Below are positions 46,377 through 57,980 of a DNA stretch of 64,000 nt, piece by piece. Position 1 is the stretch's first letter. Every line of letters begins with the position of its first letter. Made by a program: the position numbers and the translations under genes. The notes below the pieces were generated by a model, which was not told where the DNA came from, did not search any database, and saw only the letters and a list, made by a program, of their open reading frames with translations. The stretch is from Populus alba. Lineage: Eukaryota; Streptophyta; Magnoliopsida; Malpighiales; Salicaceae. The stretch covers positions 854,848 to 918,847 of the forward strand of contig NC_133300.1 in NCBI RefSeq assembly GCF_005239225.2. Reading direction: 5' to 3'.

Positions 46377-49300
46377 ATGGGTAGTATTGTTGTTTGGAAT
46401 GTTTGTGGTTTAGGGAGCAGAGTAAAAAAAAGATGTGTGAGGAATTTGGGTAGGAAATTGTCAATTGATGTTCTGGGTATTTTAGAAACAAAATTAGAAA
46501 ATATTCATGACAGTATTATTAGCTCTATCTGGGGTCGGCATGCTAGGGACTGGTATGCAGTCCCCTCTATAGGCCTTTCTGGGGGGATTTTATGTATATG
46601 GAATCCAACTTCTTTTTGTGTATCTAGATGTTCAATTGCTCTGAATGGGCGTATTTTACATGTTGAAGGCACTTTTACTCGTTATAATTTGGATTGCTTG
46701 GTATCCTTTATTTATGCTCCGATTGATGGTACCCTGAAGAAAGAATTATGGGACTACTTGATTACTTTCAAAGATAGTGTTAGCACTCCATGGTGTCTTG
46801 CTGGTGACTTCAATGAAACTTTGTCATCCTCGGATCGTAAAGGTGGTTCAAAAGTATCTGCTGCTATGTCAAGATTCAAGCAGTGTATTGATAGTTGCGA
46901 ACTTCTTGATCTCCCCTTAAATGGAAAAAGATTTACCTGGTCTAGAGGTAACGCAACAAGTCGAATTGACAGAATTTTCATATCGGGTGATTGGCTGCAG
47001 CTTCTTCCAGCCTCTACTTTATTCGGTCTCCCAAGGTTCTCTTCTGACCATAGACCCCTGCAGCTGTTATTAGACTACAAGAATTGGGGACCAAAACCAT
47101 TCCGGTTTCTGAACTGTTGGTGGCTGATGGCTGACTTCAGGAAGATGATACAAAGTTTCTAGAACTCAATTTCAGTCTCATCAACTGGTAGAGAGAACAT
47201 GGTCTCAGCTTTCAAGATGTTAAAGGAGAGATGTAAGCACTGGAACAAAGAAGTTGTGGGCAACATGTCTAACCAAATCAAGGAGCTGGAGTCAGAAGCT
47301 GACTCCCTTGGCAATCTCAAAGAATGCAGAGACCTGTCAGCTGATGAATTAATTAGAAGCAATGTCATTGTCTCCAAACTTTGAACTCTGTATATAATGC
47401 AAGAGTCTATCTGGCATCAGAAGTCAAGGGTGCAGTGGTGCAAGCTTGGGGACAAGAACACACGTTTTTTTCATTTAGCTGCAACAATAAGACAGAAACG
47501 AAACCTGATTTCATCACTGGAAGTTGATGGAAATATGTTGTCTAAGCCTGCCGAGATGAAGATAGCTGTCTTCAACTTCTTCCGTAATTTATATTCCCAT
47601 CATGACAGACCACGACCTTCATGTTATCATCTGGAATTTCAAAAGTTGAAGCCCTCATCCTCGGTTGCTCTGGAATGCCCGTTCTCTACAGAGGAAATCA
47701 AAGCTGCGGTTTGGGATTGTGAAGGAAATAAGGCACCAGGTCCTGATGGTATTAATTTTACCTTTATTAAGAAAGCTTGGAGTACTATAGGCGGGGACAT
47801 CACCCGAATGGTTGAAGACTTTTATCAATCTAACCTTCTCCCTTCAGGCATCAACAACTCCTTTGTTACACTCATCCCTAAGATAAATTGTGCTGCAAAG
47901 TTGGCGGACTTTAGACCTATCAGTTTGGTGGGAAGCTTATATAAGATTATATCAAAGTTGCTGGCAATCAGATTGAAACATGTTATGCCAGAAGTTATTA
48001 CAGACAATCAAACTGCTTTCATCAAAGGTAGGCAAATACTTGACAGTGTATTGATTACAAATGAGGCTATTGCTTACATCAAGGAAAACCATGGTAAAGC
48101 TTATCTTTTCAAACTTGACTTTCATAAAGCATTTGATTCTGTCATATGGGAATACATTAACGAAGTTATGGCTAGTATGGGCTTTGGATCCAGATGGAGA
48201 GGGTGGATTATGCAATGTATTTCTACAGCAAGGATGTCTGTTCTTGTTAATGGCTCTCCCACAGAGGAATTCAGCTTGGAAAAAGGATTACGCCAAGGAG
48301 ATCCGCTCTCTCCTTTTCTCTTTAATCTTGCCGTCCAGGGGTTGAGTTGTATGCTGCAGCGTGGTTGTGATATGGAATTGATTGAAGGTCTGAATTTCAG
48401 CAGTTCTGGTCCTGTATTATCTCACTTGCAGTTTGCGGATGATACCCTTATATTCAGTTCAGCTTCCCTATCCAGTTTACAGAACATAAAGCGTATCCTT
48501 TTATGCTTTGAACTTATATCAGGGCTGAAAGTTAACTTCTACAAAAGCAGTATTATTGGCGTGGGTATTGAAGATCATGTATGCCGCCACTCAGCGCAGA
48601 TTCTTAGGTGCAAGCAGGAACTACTCCCAATCACATATCTTGGTCTTCCAATCGGTGCAAATATGAACAGAATTTCAATGTGGAAGCCTATTATCAGCAA
48701 AATCAGCAGCAAGTTGGCTGCATGGAAAGGCAGATTTTTATCTATTGGAGGTAGATTGTGTCTACTTAAATCTGTTCTAAGTAACTTGCCCATCTACTAT
48801 CTATTTTTATTTCCCATGCCAGCAACAGTTGCAACAACAATTGAGAGAAAGTTCAGATCTTTTCTATGGTCTGGAAAAGAGGAAAGCAGGAAATTATGCA
48901 ATGTCAGCTGGTCAACAGTTTCTCTCCCGAAAAGGATAGGGGGTCTTGGGATTGGGTCTTTAAGGGATAAAAATACAACATTGCTGTATAAATGGCAATG
49001 GAGGTTGGGTTCGGAGGAATCAAGCTTATGGAAGGAAGTGATCAAATTCATACACAACACAAACAACTCCAGTTTCCTGCCACAAACCCCTCTTTCAGGA
49101 ACTGGCAGCACATGGACGCGTATGATTAACCATTGTTTTAAAGATAACAGATTGCAAGAGATTGTGTCCCATCAATCTATGGTTCTTATTGGTAATGGCA
49201 AGAGAACAACGTTTTGGCATGATATTTGGGTTGCCAATCACTGTCTTGCAAATCGTTTCCCTACTCTTTACCGTTTATCCAATGATAAAGATGCCAGCAT

Positions 49301-50529
49301 TAACAAGATGGGAATGTGGGATGGTTTTGAATGGATATGGCTCTTTTCCTGGTCAAGGCCTTTGAGGGGTCGAAACATTGGTTTGTTAGAACAATTATAT
49401 ATTGTTCTCTCAAAGGTGCATTTAGACAGCGAATCAGAGGATAAACTAACATGGAAGGACAACAAATCAGGAAGATTTTCAGTTAAATCTCTATGTGGGC
49501 TGCTAAGCCCCACTCACTATTCTACCAATGGCTTCTCTTTTGCTGGAATCTGGAAAGGTGTAGTCCCTCCTAAAGTGGAGATCTTCTGTTGGATGGCTAT
49601 TATTAACAGACTTAACACCCGAGGTGTGCTGGTTAGAAGAGGTGTTTTGGATAGCTCACACTCCAACTGCCCTATTTGTCATGTTGAGGAAGAGTCGGTT
49701 GATCACTTACTTCTACATTGCCATAATCATTGGATCATCTGGTCCAAAATCATCAAGTGGTGGGGATTATCATGGTGCTGCCCTAAGAATTTGTCATGCT
49801 TATTCTCTCAGTGGACTGTCATGGTTCAGGGTAAATTTCAGAAAAAAACATGGCTGATGTTGTTTTTCTCAGTGGTATGGTCCCTTTGGCTTCTTCGAAA
49901 TGACCTGATATTTCGACAAAAGTCGCCGAACTATGATTCAGTCTTCTTCCTTATCATCACTCGGCTGTGCTTATGGTTGAAAGCACTTCATCCCGACTTT
50001 CCTTACTCCCCTCTAGATCAGTTAAGATCGTCAGCAGGTCTGATCCGTTGGTCCAATGTTCAGATTTATAGAACTGGTGTTATATGGTCTCCTCCTCCCA
50101 TTGGTAGATTCAAGTGGAACGTGGATGGCTCCTCTCTTAGAAAGCCTGGTCTCTCAGGTATAGGTGGTGCCCTACGCAATCACCAAGGTCATCTCCTTGG
50201 TATTTTTTTCTCTTCAAGTAGGGATTCTAGACTCGAACATAGCTGAGCTGAGAGCTGTTGTCAAAGCTATTGAGCTTTCAGCCTCAAAGTGTTTCCTTCA
50301 TCATAAGCATATAATTATTGAATCTGATTCTGCCAATGTAATCAGCTGGATGCATAATCCTCACAACAGGCCATGGATGCATAGAGACCTCTTCTCCACA
50401 GTTCAAAAATTGACTAGACTGTTTGGTTCAATTACTTTTTCTCATGTGTACCGTGAGAGCAATAGTCTGGCAGATTGTATGGCTAAGCAAGGAGTGCACA
50501 GATCCAGTGATTTCATTGCTTGGTTATGA
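46377..50529 (+). pseudogene. LINE ORF2: endonuclease, reverse transcriptase, RNase H (broken)
   Basis: AP-type endonuclease at 46377-47162 (WNVCGLGSR, GILETK, AGDFNE, SRIDRIFIS, SSDHRPL). An in-frame TAG is at 47160 and a TGA at 47382, with local signs of compensating indels (LNSVYNAR in another frame). Reverse transcriptase follows from 47397 (PISLVGSLYKIISKLLA, AFIKGRQILD, KLDFHKAFDSV, GLRQGDPLSPFLF, FADD at 48432-48443), then a zinc-binding region (CPICHVEEESVDHLLLHC), then RNase H (WNVDGSS). RNase H shifts frame near 50215-50222 and continues to 50529 (NIAELRAV, IIESDSANVISW, VYRESNSLAD). The RNase H domain is typical of some plant L1 lineages. Confidence 0.85.
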
Positions 50530-50822
50530 TTCATCTCTCAGATTATGTCTAACAGACTATATGTGCATCTCTTCAGAGGTTTACATTCTCGTGAAAATTA
50601 AATTGGAGACTCTTGGAAGCTTCTCTTGGTTTTGCAGTAATGGTTTTCTTGTGTTGATTATATTGTTGCTTTCTTAGTCTATTTCTGATGTTTTGTCCTC
50701 TTTGTTTGGACTTTGCTTTGATTGGCAGTTCCTGCAAAATTGATATGCGGCAGGCTTTGTAATTTTTCGTCCCGCCAGGCTATGGCGTTTAATGAAAACA
50801 TATACTTCTAAAAAAAAAAAAA

Positions 50823-51469
50823 GTACGAAGAAGAAGAGAACGAAACAACAAACATACGTAATATTGTAAAAACAAAAAAAAGAGAGAATAAAATTGAAGT
50901 TGAAACATGAAAAATTAATGTATAAGGTTAAAGAAAGCAAACCTCAGACAGATTTAAGGTTGAAGGAAACAAACCTCCGAGTTTGATAGTTAGAACAAGG
51001 CTCCCACGCCGGATACCCTAATATATAGCTTATTTTTATATTGGCAAAAAGTCCTGACCCTAAAAAGTTTCTCATTGTCTCCCAGTTTTGGACTTTTAGT
51101 AGTAAGCCCATAAAACGAAACGAATAAGAAAAGGGTATTTTTCTACATGTTACCCAAGACAAGATAGGGCCCAAGGGGCCTCTCTATAATCATTCCATCA
51201 ATTTTCCATAGAAAATAGTATTTTCCTGTATATGTTTCTATTGATTTGTTCTTTTTCTTAGAATACGATTATTTCTTTCAATTTAAGGTTTGAAAAATAA
51301 TTTAATTAAAAAATTGTTTCGAAAAATAAAAGAACAATTGTAAATAGAATTTCTCTGAATAGATAGTAGGTATTGAGGGAATAAAAGGCATATTAAAAAT
51401 ATTAATTTCTCTAATATTAAAGGGAATACTTTCTTTGAGCTAGGCATAACTTCTTTCGAGCTAGGGCAC
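50823..51469. repeat. Continuation of the duplicated F-box upstream region
   Basis: Matches about 33187-33860 of copy 1 from 'gtacgaagaagaagagaacg' to 'ttctttcgagctagggcac'. It is cut at 51470 by the copia element. It shows that F-box copy 2 originally had the same upstream region as copy 1. No gene in it. Confidence 0.7.
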
Positions 51470-51678
51470 TGTAAGGTTTTGTAAACCAATAATTATCAAC
51501 CACACCATTGCACATGGCGTTGGAATATTATTATATAGGAAAGTTTTACAACAAAGAGGGAGAGAAATAAGAAAATAGCTGTTATAGGATATACACTATT
51601 CTATAATTAGAATTAATTAGTTCCTAGATAGACACTGCACAATTAACTGTAAGGCAATCAAATGGCATGATTTTCTCC

Positions 51679-52344
51679 TTAATGATTTTCTCCTGGATTG
51701 TCTGCAGAAGATGAGATTGTGTTAGCGCCAATACTCCCCCTCAAGTCAAGCGTGGTTGGTAACACGCGAAGGTTGGATCTGAAGAGCAGAAACATAGATC
51801 TTGATGGACTTTTAGTAATGATGTTTGCAATTTGCAAGTTGGACGACACATGTTGAATCATTAAAATACCATTGCAAACTAATTCACGAACAAAGTGAAC
51901 ATCAATGTTAATATGTCGAGATTGTTTTTGAGTAACAGAATTTTGGGCCATGAAAATGGCACTACCATTGTCGCACAATAGAGTTGGCCTGTCTGATGGC
52001 TAAAGATGTAAGTCATGAAAAATATATAACCATTTGACCTTAGCGGCAGTGAGTGCTAAGGCTCTCTATTTAGATTCTGCAGAAGAGCGAGAGACAGTCG
52101 ATTGCTTTTTAGAGGTCCAGGAAACAAGATTGTCACCTAAAAAGATGGCATATGTAGATGTAGATTGACTTGTATTTGGACAGCTAGCCCAATCGGCATT
52201 TGAAAAGGTTGAGATGTTGAAGGTGGTGGATGAAGTAATCTTGAGACTAAAGTGTAGAGTGCCTTTAGCATATCTGAGGATTCGTTTAACAGCCTGGAAG
52301 TGATGTTCCCGTGGATCATGCATGAATTGACTTACTGAGTTCAC
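51679..52344 (-). pseudogene. Copia RNase H region
   Basis: Pieces FHAVKRILRY-like (QAVKRILRYAKGTLHF), NADWASCPNTSQSTSTYAIF, LVSWTSKKQSTVSRSSAESK, then after a stop the tail DNGSAIFMAQN, HINIDVHFVRELV and IANIITKSPSR. These are the conserved end of copia polyproteins (normally ...ADW...VSWSSKKQ..VSRSS.EAEY). The stop after SAESK and later changes make it non-functional. Confidence 0.75.
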
Positions 52345-52500
52345 TGCATGTGTAATATCTGGCCTTGTAATGGTTAGATATTGAAGTGCACCAACTAGAG
52401 AGCGATAGGTAATGGGGGAATGAAATGGACTGCCATCAGCAGTTAAATGTTAGGAAGCAATCATGGGAGTGGCAATTGGTTTAGAATCAAGGAGATCAGC

Positions 52501-53427
52501 TCAAAGTAGAAGATCTCTTGTATACTTTAGCCGACTTAGAAATATGCTTGTGGTAGAGTGAGTGAATTCTAAACCCAAGAAATAATTCAAGGTGCCAGGA
52601 TCCTTCATTGAGAACCCATAACGTAGCTTGCAAATAAAGGAATCAATGAGGGACATATTGCTGCCTGTGATGATAATATCATCAACGTATAAGAGCAAGT
52701 AAATAACCTTAGAAGCTGATGAATAGACAAATAAGCTGGAATTAGCTTGACTGCTAGTGAAGCTAACATTGAGTAAGAAATGGCTAAACCGATGGAATCA
52801 TGCTCTTGGGGCTTGCTTCAAACCATAGAGTGCCTTTTTAAGACGACAAACATGAGTTGGATGAGAGGGATCACTATAGCCTAGTGGTTGTTCCATGTAA
52901 ACTTGTTCTTGTAAAAGACCATGCAAGAAAGTATTTTTTACGTCCAGCTGACGCATGGTCTAGCCATGAGAGACTGCAATGGAGAGAACAATGCTAATAG
53001 TTGAGGCTCGAACAACAGGACTAAAGGTGTCATTAAAATCAAGACCATAAAGTTGAGTATAGCCTTTGGCAACAAGGCATGCTTTGAGCCTATCGATGGA
53101 ACCATCCAAATGATATTTGGTGTGGAAAACCCATTTGGATCCAACCACATTCATAGTAGAAGGTCGTGGAACTAATTCCCATGTTTGATTGAGCTTTAGA
53201 GCCCGAATTTCTTCGTCCATGACAACAAGCCATTCTAGAGACTTAGCAGCACTCTTGAAACCCTTTGGTTCCTTCATAACCAAAAGAGAGGACAATAAAG
53301 GAGAGGATGGAACCTGACATACATAACTATAATGTTTGGATTTGAAGATGCCTTCTTTGCTCTGAGTGATCATGGAATGAGAATTCTGATGTGGAACTGA
53401 TGCGATTGGAAGTGCTGAAGGTTGCAC
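52501..53427 (-). pseudogene. Copia reverse transcriptase region
   Basis: The frame 53427-52960 contains WVVMDEEIRALKLNQTWELV, GSKWVFHTKYHLDGSIDRLK, ACLVAKGYTQ and DTFSPVVRAST; after a break, LLYVDDIIITGS (YVDD near 52678-52689) and NYFLGLEF follow. These are the copia RT palm and active-site motifs. Stops between the blocks disable it. Confidence 0.8.
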
Positions 53428-54074
53428 TTCCTAAGGAGCAGGAACAAATGGTACTAAGGATGAGGTGCTTTGGGATGAAGGCAAGTCCAAAGCCCATGTT
53501 TTACACGGCATGGACGAGGTCACTGATGATGGAGAAGAATGCCCTGTAGAGGAATTAGTGCTAGCCATAATAGGAGGCGATGAGATAGGATCATGAAAAA
53601 CAATATAATCTGAGATGGCAGAGGAGGGTTTCATGCTAGAAGAGGAAAATGAAAATACATTTTCATCAAAACGAGCATGTTTAGTGGTAAATATACGATG
53701 AGAAACAGGATCAAGGCATCAAAAACCTTTGTAGGAAGTGTGGTAACTAAGAAAGATGCAGGGGAGACTTATTGGTTCAAACTTATGCTTGGTATAAACA
53801 CGCAGGTTTGGAAAACATAAGCATCCAAAGATTCAAAACGTAGTATAGAGAGGAGACTTACCATGCAAAATTTCAAAAGGAGATGTCCCATTCAAGACTG
53901 GTGTTGGCAAGCTGTTAATGGTGAAAATGGTTGTACTGAAGGCTTCAACCTAGAAATGAAGAGAAACAGTTGAATGAAACAGTATTGTGAGACCTGTTTC
54001 AGTGATATGCCTATGTTTCGTCTCTGCTCTACCATTTTGAGATGGTGTATAGGGATAAGAGAATTGATGATGAA

Positions 54075-54425
54075 TTACTTAGTAAAGTGAGTCTGTAGAT
54101 TTTTACTGATGAATTCCCCTCTCCCATCACTTTGAAAAATCTTTATTTTCGTAGAGAACTGATTTTCAACCAAAGATTGGAAGTTAAGGAATGTTTGGTA
54201 AAAGTCAGTTTTGTGTTTTAATGGATAAAACCAAGTAAAACGTGAGTGATCATCTATGAAGATAACGTAATATTGGTATCCTGAGATGGAAGTTATGGGA
54301 GCTGGACCCCAAAGATCACAATGTATAAGACAAAGTATGTTATTGGAGCGACTGTCATTTGTTGAGAATGGAAATTTATGGCTTTTAGCCTTTTGACAGC
54401 TAATGCAGAGAGATGGATTCGGCAA
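54075..54425 (-). pseudogene. Copia integrase core fragment
   Basis: 116-aa frame with zinc-finger end CISCQKAKSHKFPF, then HCDLWGPAP, YYVIFIDDHSRFTWFYPLK and IFQSDGRGEF. The last normally reads SDNG(G/T)EF, with Asp and Glu of the DDE triad; here the Asn is replaced by Gly. The sequence to the left (53640-54074) is integrase C-terminal region without a continuous frame. Confidence 0.75.
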
Positions 54426-54503
54426 TAGAGAAGAGAGGGACAGGGAACCTTGTTTATTAAGAATAAAAATTATTGAAGAGGAGACATGTCCTAAACGTGC
54501 ATG

Positions 54504-55117
54504 CTAAATTGCAAAAGAATTATAAAGACTGGATTTAGTGATGACAGTAGAGAAGGCTTGGTGTCCACATTTCAGTACATAAAGACCATCAACATGCTTG
54601 CCGCTTGCCGCCACCTTTTGAGTTTGAAGATTATGTATGATGAAATCATTGTCAGTAAAGGAGACAAATAAAGGATAGTCATGGGTGAGTTTATTGACAG
54701 AGAGCAAAATTTTAGTTAAATTTGAGACAACAAGAACATCATTTAATTGAAGATTAGGAGTGGGAGAGCAAGAACCAGTGTATGTGATTGGTAGAGAGGA
54801 TCCATTTCCAACAATAACCTTGTCCTTACCAGTGTAAGGTTCCACCTTATCAAGTTGAGATGCATCAGCTGTCATGTGTGCTGATGCACCCGTATCTGTG
54901 TACCAATCTGCAGGTTCATCTTTAATGGTGCAATAAGCAAGAGCTTCAGCAAGGTTAGCATCAGGTTTGATGTATTTGCGATAACAATCTGTGGCATAAT
55001 GTCCTTCCTCACGACAGATTTGGCATCTAGGAGGTCGTCTATACTATTGCTTGCTTCAGTTTCCTCCCTTTGATGGCCCTCCTTTATATTTGTGTTAATA
55101 GTTGTTGGAGTTTCCAA
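54504..55117 (-). pseudogene. Copia gag zinc knuckle and protease region
   Basis: Minus strand between 55040 and 54980 reads RCQICREEGHYATDCYRK, a CX2CX4HX4C zinc knuckle. DTGASAHMTAD follows near 54910-54870, the aspartic protease active site. Then VGNGSSLPITYTGS, the usual copia linker before integrase. It lies in more than one frame. Confidence 0.7.
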
Positions 55118-55775
55118 ATCGATGTGAAGATGCAGGAGAGAAATTTGCTACATATGCAGGGACCCTTGTGTTATGATTAATGGAATCAAAGCTCTTTGCT
55201 TTGGGAACAATATCCTTGAAACTGGGAATATGAGTTAAAGAGAGTTGAGTGATGGAGAATGTTGAAAATTCATGGCCTAAACCACGTAGATACCAGTGCA
55301 CCTTGTCAGTATCTTCAACTGGATGTCCCATTGCTGATAATTGATCACAATAAGCCTTAAATATTCGAGAATATTCAGAAATGCTACGAGAGCCATGCCT
55401 TTTGAGATGAAGTTCATATTTAATTTGAAGTTCACGGGCCTTAGATTTTTGGTTAAAGGTGGTTTCAAGAGAGTTCCAGACATCTTTTGATGTTGTAAAG
55501 CCGATAGTAATACATAAATCTTCTTCTGTGAGAGAAGAAAGCAGAAGGCTCATGACGAGCTGATTTAATTGCTTCCACATGTTGTGAGCTGCATGATCAG
55601 TGGCAGCAGAGGACATTGGTGTTGAGCCATTAACATATCCATATAGTTTTTGACACAGCAGTAAAGGGACCACTTGATTGTGCCAAAGAAAAAAATTGGT
55701 GGAGGATAATTTGATAGTAACCATGTGAACCATGGTGTTAAATGAGAGAGTAGAAGAAGAATTTTCTGAAGCCAT
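55095..55775 (-). pseudogene. Copia gag N-terminal region
   Basis: 226-aa frame beginning MASENSSSTLSFNTMVHMVT, with IKLSSTNFFLWHNQVVPLL, YGYVNGSTP, SKARELQIKYELHLKR and YLRGLGHEF, the UBN2-type gag pattern of copia elements, close in style to the Ale/Retrofit lineage (lineage call is tentative). Confidence 0.75.
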
Positions 55776-55922
55776 AGGATTAGATGGAGGTTAATCTTAT
55801 GGTTCCGATACCATATAAGGTTTTGTAAACCAATAATTATTAACCACACCATTGCACATGGCGTTGGAATATTATTATATAGGAAAGTTTTACAACAGAG
55901 AAGGAGAGAAATAAGGGAATAG

Positions 55923-56400
55923 GAGCCCAATGGGCCAGATAAGAGCCAAGACAACAGATAGGGAGAGAAATATTATTATGGTATTTTTCTACATGTTACC
56001 CAAGACAAGATAGGAGCCCAATGGGCCAGATATAGCCTCTCTATAATCATTCCATCAATTTTCCATAGAAAATAGTATTTTTCCCGTATATGTTCTATTG
56101 ACATAGAGATTGAGAGTATTTTCCCGTATATATTTCTATTGTTTTTTTTTTTTTTTTGCTAGAATACAATTATTTCTTTCAATTTAAGGTTTGAAAAATA
56201 ATTTAATTAAACAACTGTTTTGAAAAATTAAAGAACGGTTGTAAATAGAATATCTCTGAATAGATAGTAGGTATTGAGGGAATAAAAGACAGATTAAGAA
56301 TGTTAAAATACTAAGTATAGAGGGCTTCAAATATGTATATCTTTCAGTCCTATCAATTCCCTCGTACTTATTTTTCAGAATTGGTGATAAGAGAATCAAA
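55923..56400. repeat. Third partial copy of the F-box upstream region
   Basis: About 55975-56400 repeats sequence also found at 33505-33990 and 51136-51430 ('tttttctacatgttacccaagacaagatag', 'ttccatagaaaatag', 'tttaaggtttgaaaaata', 'gaatagatagtaggtattgaggg'). 'gagcccaatgggcc' occurs twice here (55927 and 56007), a short local duplication next to the copia border. No F-box gene accompanies this copy. Confidence 0.6.
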
Positions 56401-57178
56401 ATACTAAGTCAACAAACATATATCATATAATCATGTTTGATCAAAGATGGACATTATTTTATCAATCAAGTGAGGAAATGCTACAATCCGTCGTCAATGA
56501 TTTGGTTTTATTATTGTTGACATTAAAATATTAATATTATTATTTATTTATTGTCATTAATATTGTTGTTGTTACTGTTATTATTGTTATTATTTATAAA
56601 ATAAGATGAAGATGAAAATTAACAACAAAGAAATAAAAGAACAAACTAATAAATCAAAATTTGGATAATTGGCAAATTTTCGCTAAAAAAACACGAGCAT
56701 AAACAGTCTGATGGAAATTCATCAATTTCTTTTCTTCATCTTTTTCTTCTTGTTTCCTATTTTTTTTTTTTCACTTCATCATTTTTCTTTTATCTTTCCA
56801 TTTCTTCCTGATTTTTTTTTTTTATTATGAAATAAAAAAGGTCAGTGGATGGATATAGCTAGTTGCGGGTCCGGGCGTGGACCCCTCGGGTTGGGTGATG
56901 GTCTAACACACAGACTTGTGGGCGTAAAACGGTGTCAGAAAATTTTATTGGCTAATGATATAATTTTTTTTATTTTAAATAATAAAGATAAAGGAATAAA
57001 CATAAATAGATGGGAAAGTTGTGATGTTTCTCGTCATAAATGCGGTTAGCGTGTGGTTGCCTCTTTCAAATCCCTGGGGAATTTGTTTCGACCTTCCATG
57101 AAAGTTAGTTATTTTAATATGACCATATTATTTTTATCTAACTAAAATTGCTAAGGAATCGTTATTTCCCAGTTGGAA
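56401..57178. other. Intergenic sequence, no gene seen
   Basis: Contains 'attattattgttgtt' low-complexity tracts (56520-56600) and a T-rich tract. A GC-richer block at 56850-57060 has no recognisable coding pattern. Confidence 0.4.
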
Positions 57179-57327
57179 AATGAGCTCTTAGCTAACTAAA
57201 ATTACTGGGTAAAAGATGATAATAATATTATTTAATTATTTCATACTTCAGAACTGACAAGTTACAACCTTTGAAATCAACTTAATTATCATGACATAAC
57301 ATTATTGTAGCAACCTTAATAAACACA
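57179..57327. repeat. Inverted repeat partner of 35230-35395
   Basis: Reverse complement of the block upstream of jacalin gene 1, including 'gagctcttagctaactaaaatta' and 'gtagcaaccttaataaacac'. See the partner entry for orientation. Confidence 0.65.
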
Positions 57328-57416
57328 TCACATCGATTTACTTAGGAAGTAAAACCAGATATTAAGGCTCTAAAATAAAAGCAAATAACTATAAAACGCA
57401 TCGGTTTATCATTGGC

Positions 57417-57540
57417 TTAGATTTCACATGTCCAATAGACTGTCACTGTTACGAAATTCCCATCTTCTCCTTGAATTTGCTTGAAGGATATACCGGACAT
57501 TTGAGCTGGGAACTCGACAGCGCCTTTTGCAATCTCATCT
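57417..57540 (-). pseudogene. Short C-terminal coding remnant of unknown family
   Basis: The minus strand from 57540 reads DEIAKGAVEFPAQMSGISFK, then QIQGEDGNFVTVTVYWTCEI and a stop at 57417-57419. An acceptor-like 'ttattttgaag' precedes it. Amino-acid composition looks like real protein (mixed charged and hydrophobic, no low complexity), and no other exon was found upstream on the minus strand. I do not recognise the family. Confidence 0.35.
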
Positions 57541-57711
57541 TCAAAATAATAATTTTTTAGCTTTAAAAAATTATTTTTATATTAATACATTAAAATAATT
57601 TAGTTTTGTTTTAAAAAAATATTAATTTATAATAAAAAAATAATTTTATTTTTAATAATATTTTTAAAATACAAAAACAAACATGATTTAAAAAATAAGT
57701 CAGTCTACGCA

Positions 57712-57980
57712 TTACCGAACTTGTAAAGTATAAGGATTTACATGCAGGAAAATAAAGCATGTGGAGTAATTTCTCATACAATGATCTATCCTTCTCCTTC
57801 ACATGCAGGAACAGTTTGTCTTTTTGGACCCCGTACATCTAGAACAATAATAAATACAAGCCTATATGCGAATTGCACGTTTTATTCCATTCAATGAATA
57901 CTTCAATGTATTGGGTCAGTAAACAAAGTTTCTTGTCCTTATTGTATTGCATTACTGCACGTTTTTCTTCAGTATGATAG
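57712..57980. repeat. Direct repeat upstream of jacalin gene 2, first copy
   Basis: Nearly the same as 58995-59275 ('gcattaccgaactt', 'ggatttacatgcaggaaaataaagc', 'catacaatgatctatc', 'tgcgaattgcacgttttattcc'). The second copy runs into the promoter of jacalin gene 2. A variant of the last part ('gcacgtttttcttc..gtatgat') also occurs before gene 1 at 37220-37245. Confidence 0.75.

Larger units (their letters stand above)
43526..50822 (+). mobile_element. Plant L1-type LINE, nearly full length
   Basis: The borders follow from comparison with the other copy of the F-box upstream region: continuity breaks after 'cttcac' (43525) and resumes with 'gtacgaagaag' after a poly(A) tail (50810-50822). 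Contents: 5' UTR with a repeated 'ggaattagatcgggct' (43640 and 43712), ORF1, ORF2 with endonuclease, reverse transcriptase, zinc-knuckle-like region and RNase H, short 3' UTR, poly(A). About eight bases of target (agttatga) are missing and no target duplication is seen. ORF2 carries stops and a frameshift, so the copy is not autonomous. Confidence 0.85.
51470..55922 (-). mobile_element. Decayed Ty1/copia retrotransposon, minus strand
   Basis: Left LTR 51470-51730 (TGTAAGG...GCGCCA, 261 bp) and a truncated right LTR (about 55814-55922) that share 'aaggttttgtaaaccaataattat' and following sequence. On the minus strand the order is primer site (TGGTATCGGAACC, 55813-55801), gag, protease, integrase, reverse transcriptase, RNase H, polypurine tract (AGGGGGAGT, 51733-51741). 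This gag-protease-integrase-RT order defines copia. Stops and frameshifts break it into at least eight pieces. It sits in the duplicated F-box upstream region; the right flank does not continue the left one, so a rearrangement followed or accompanied insertion. Confidence 0.85.
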
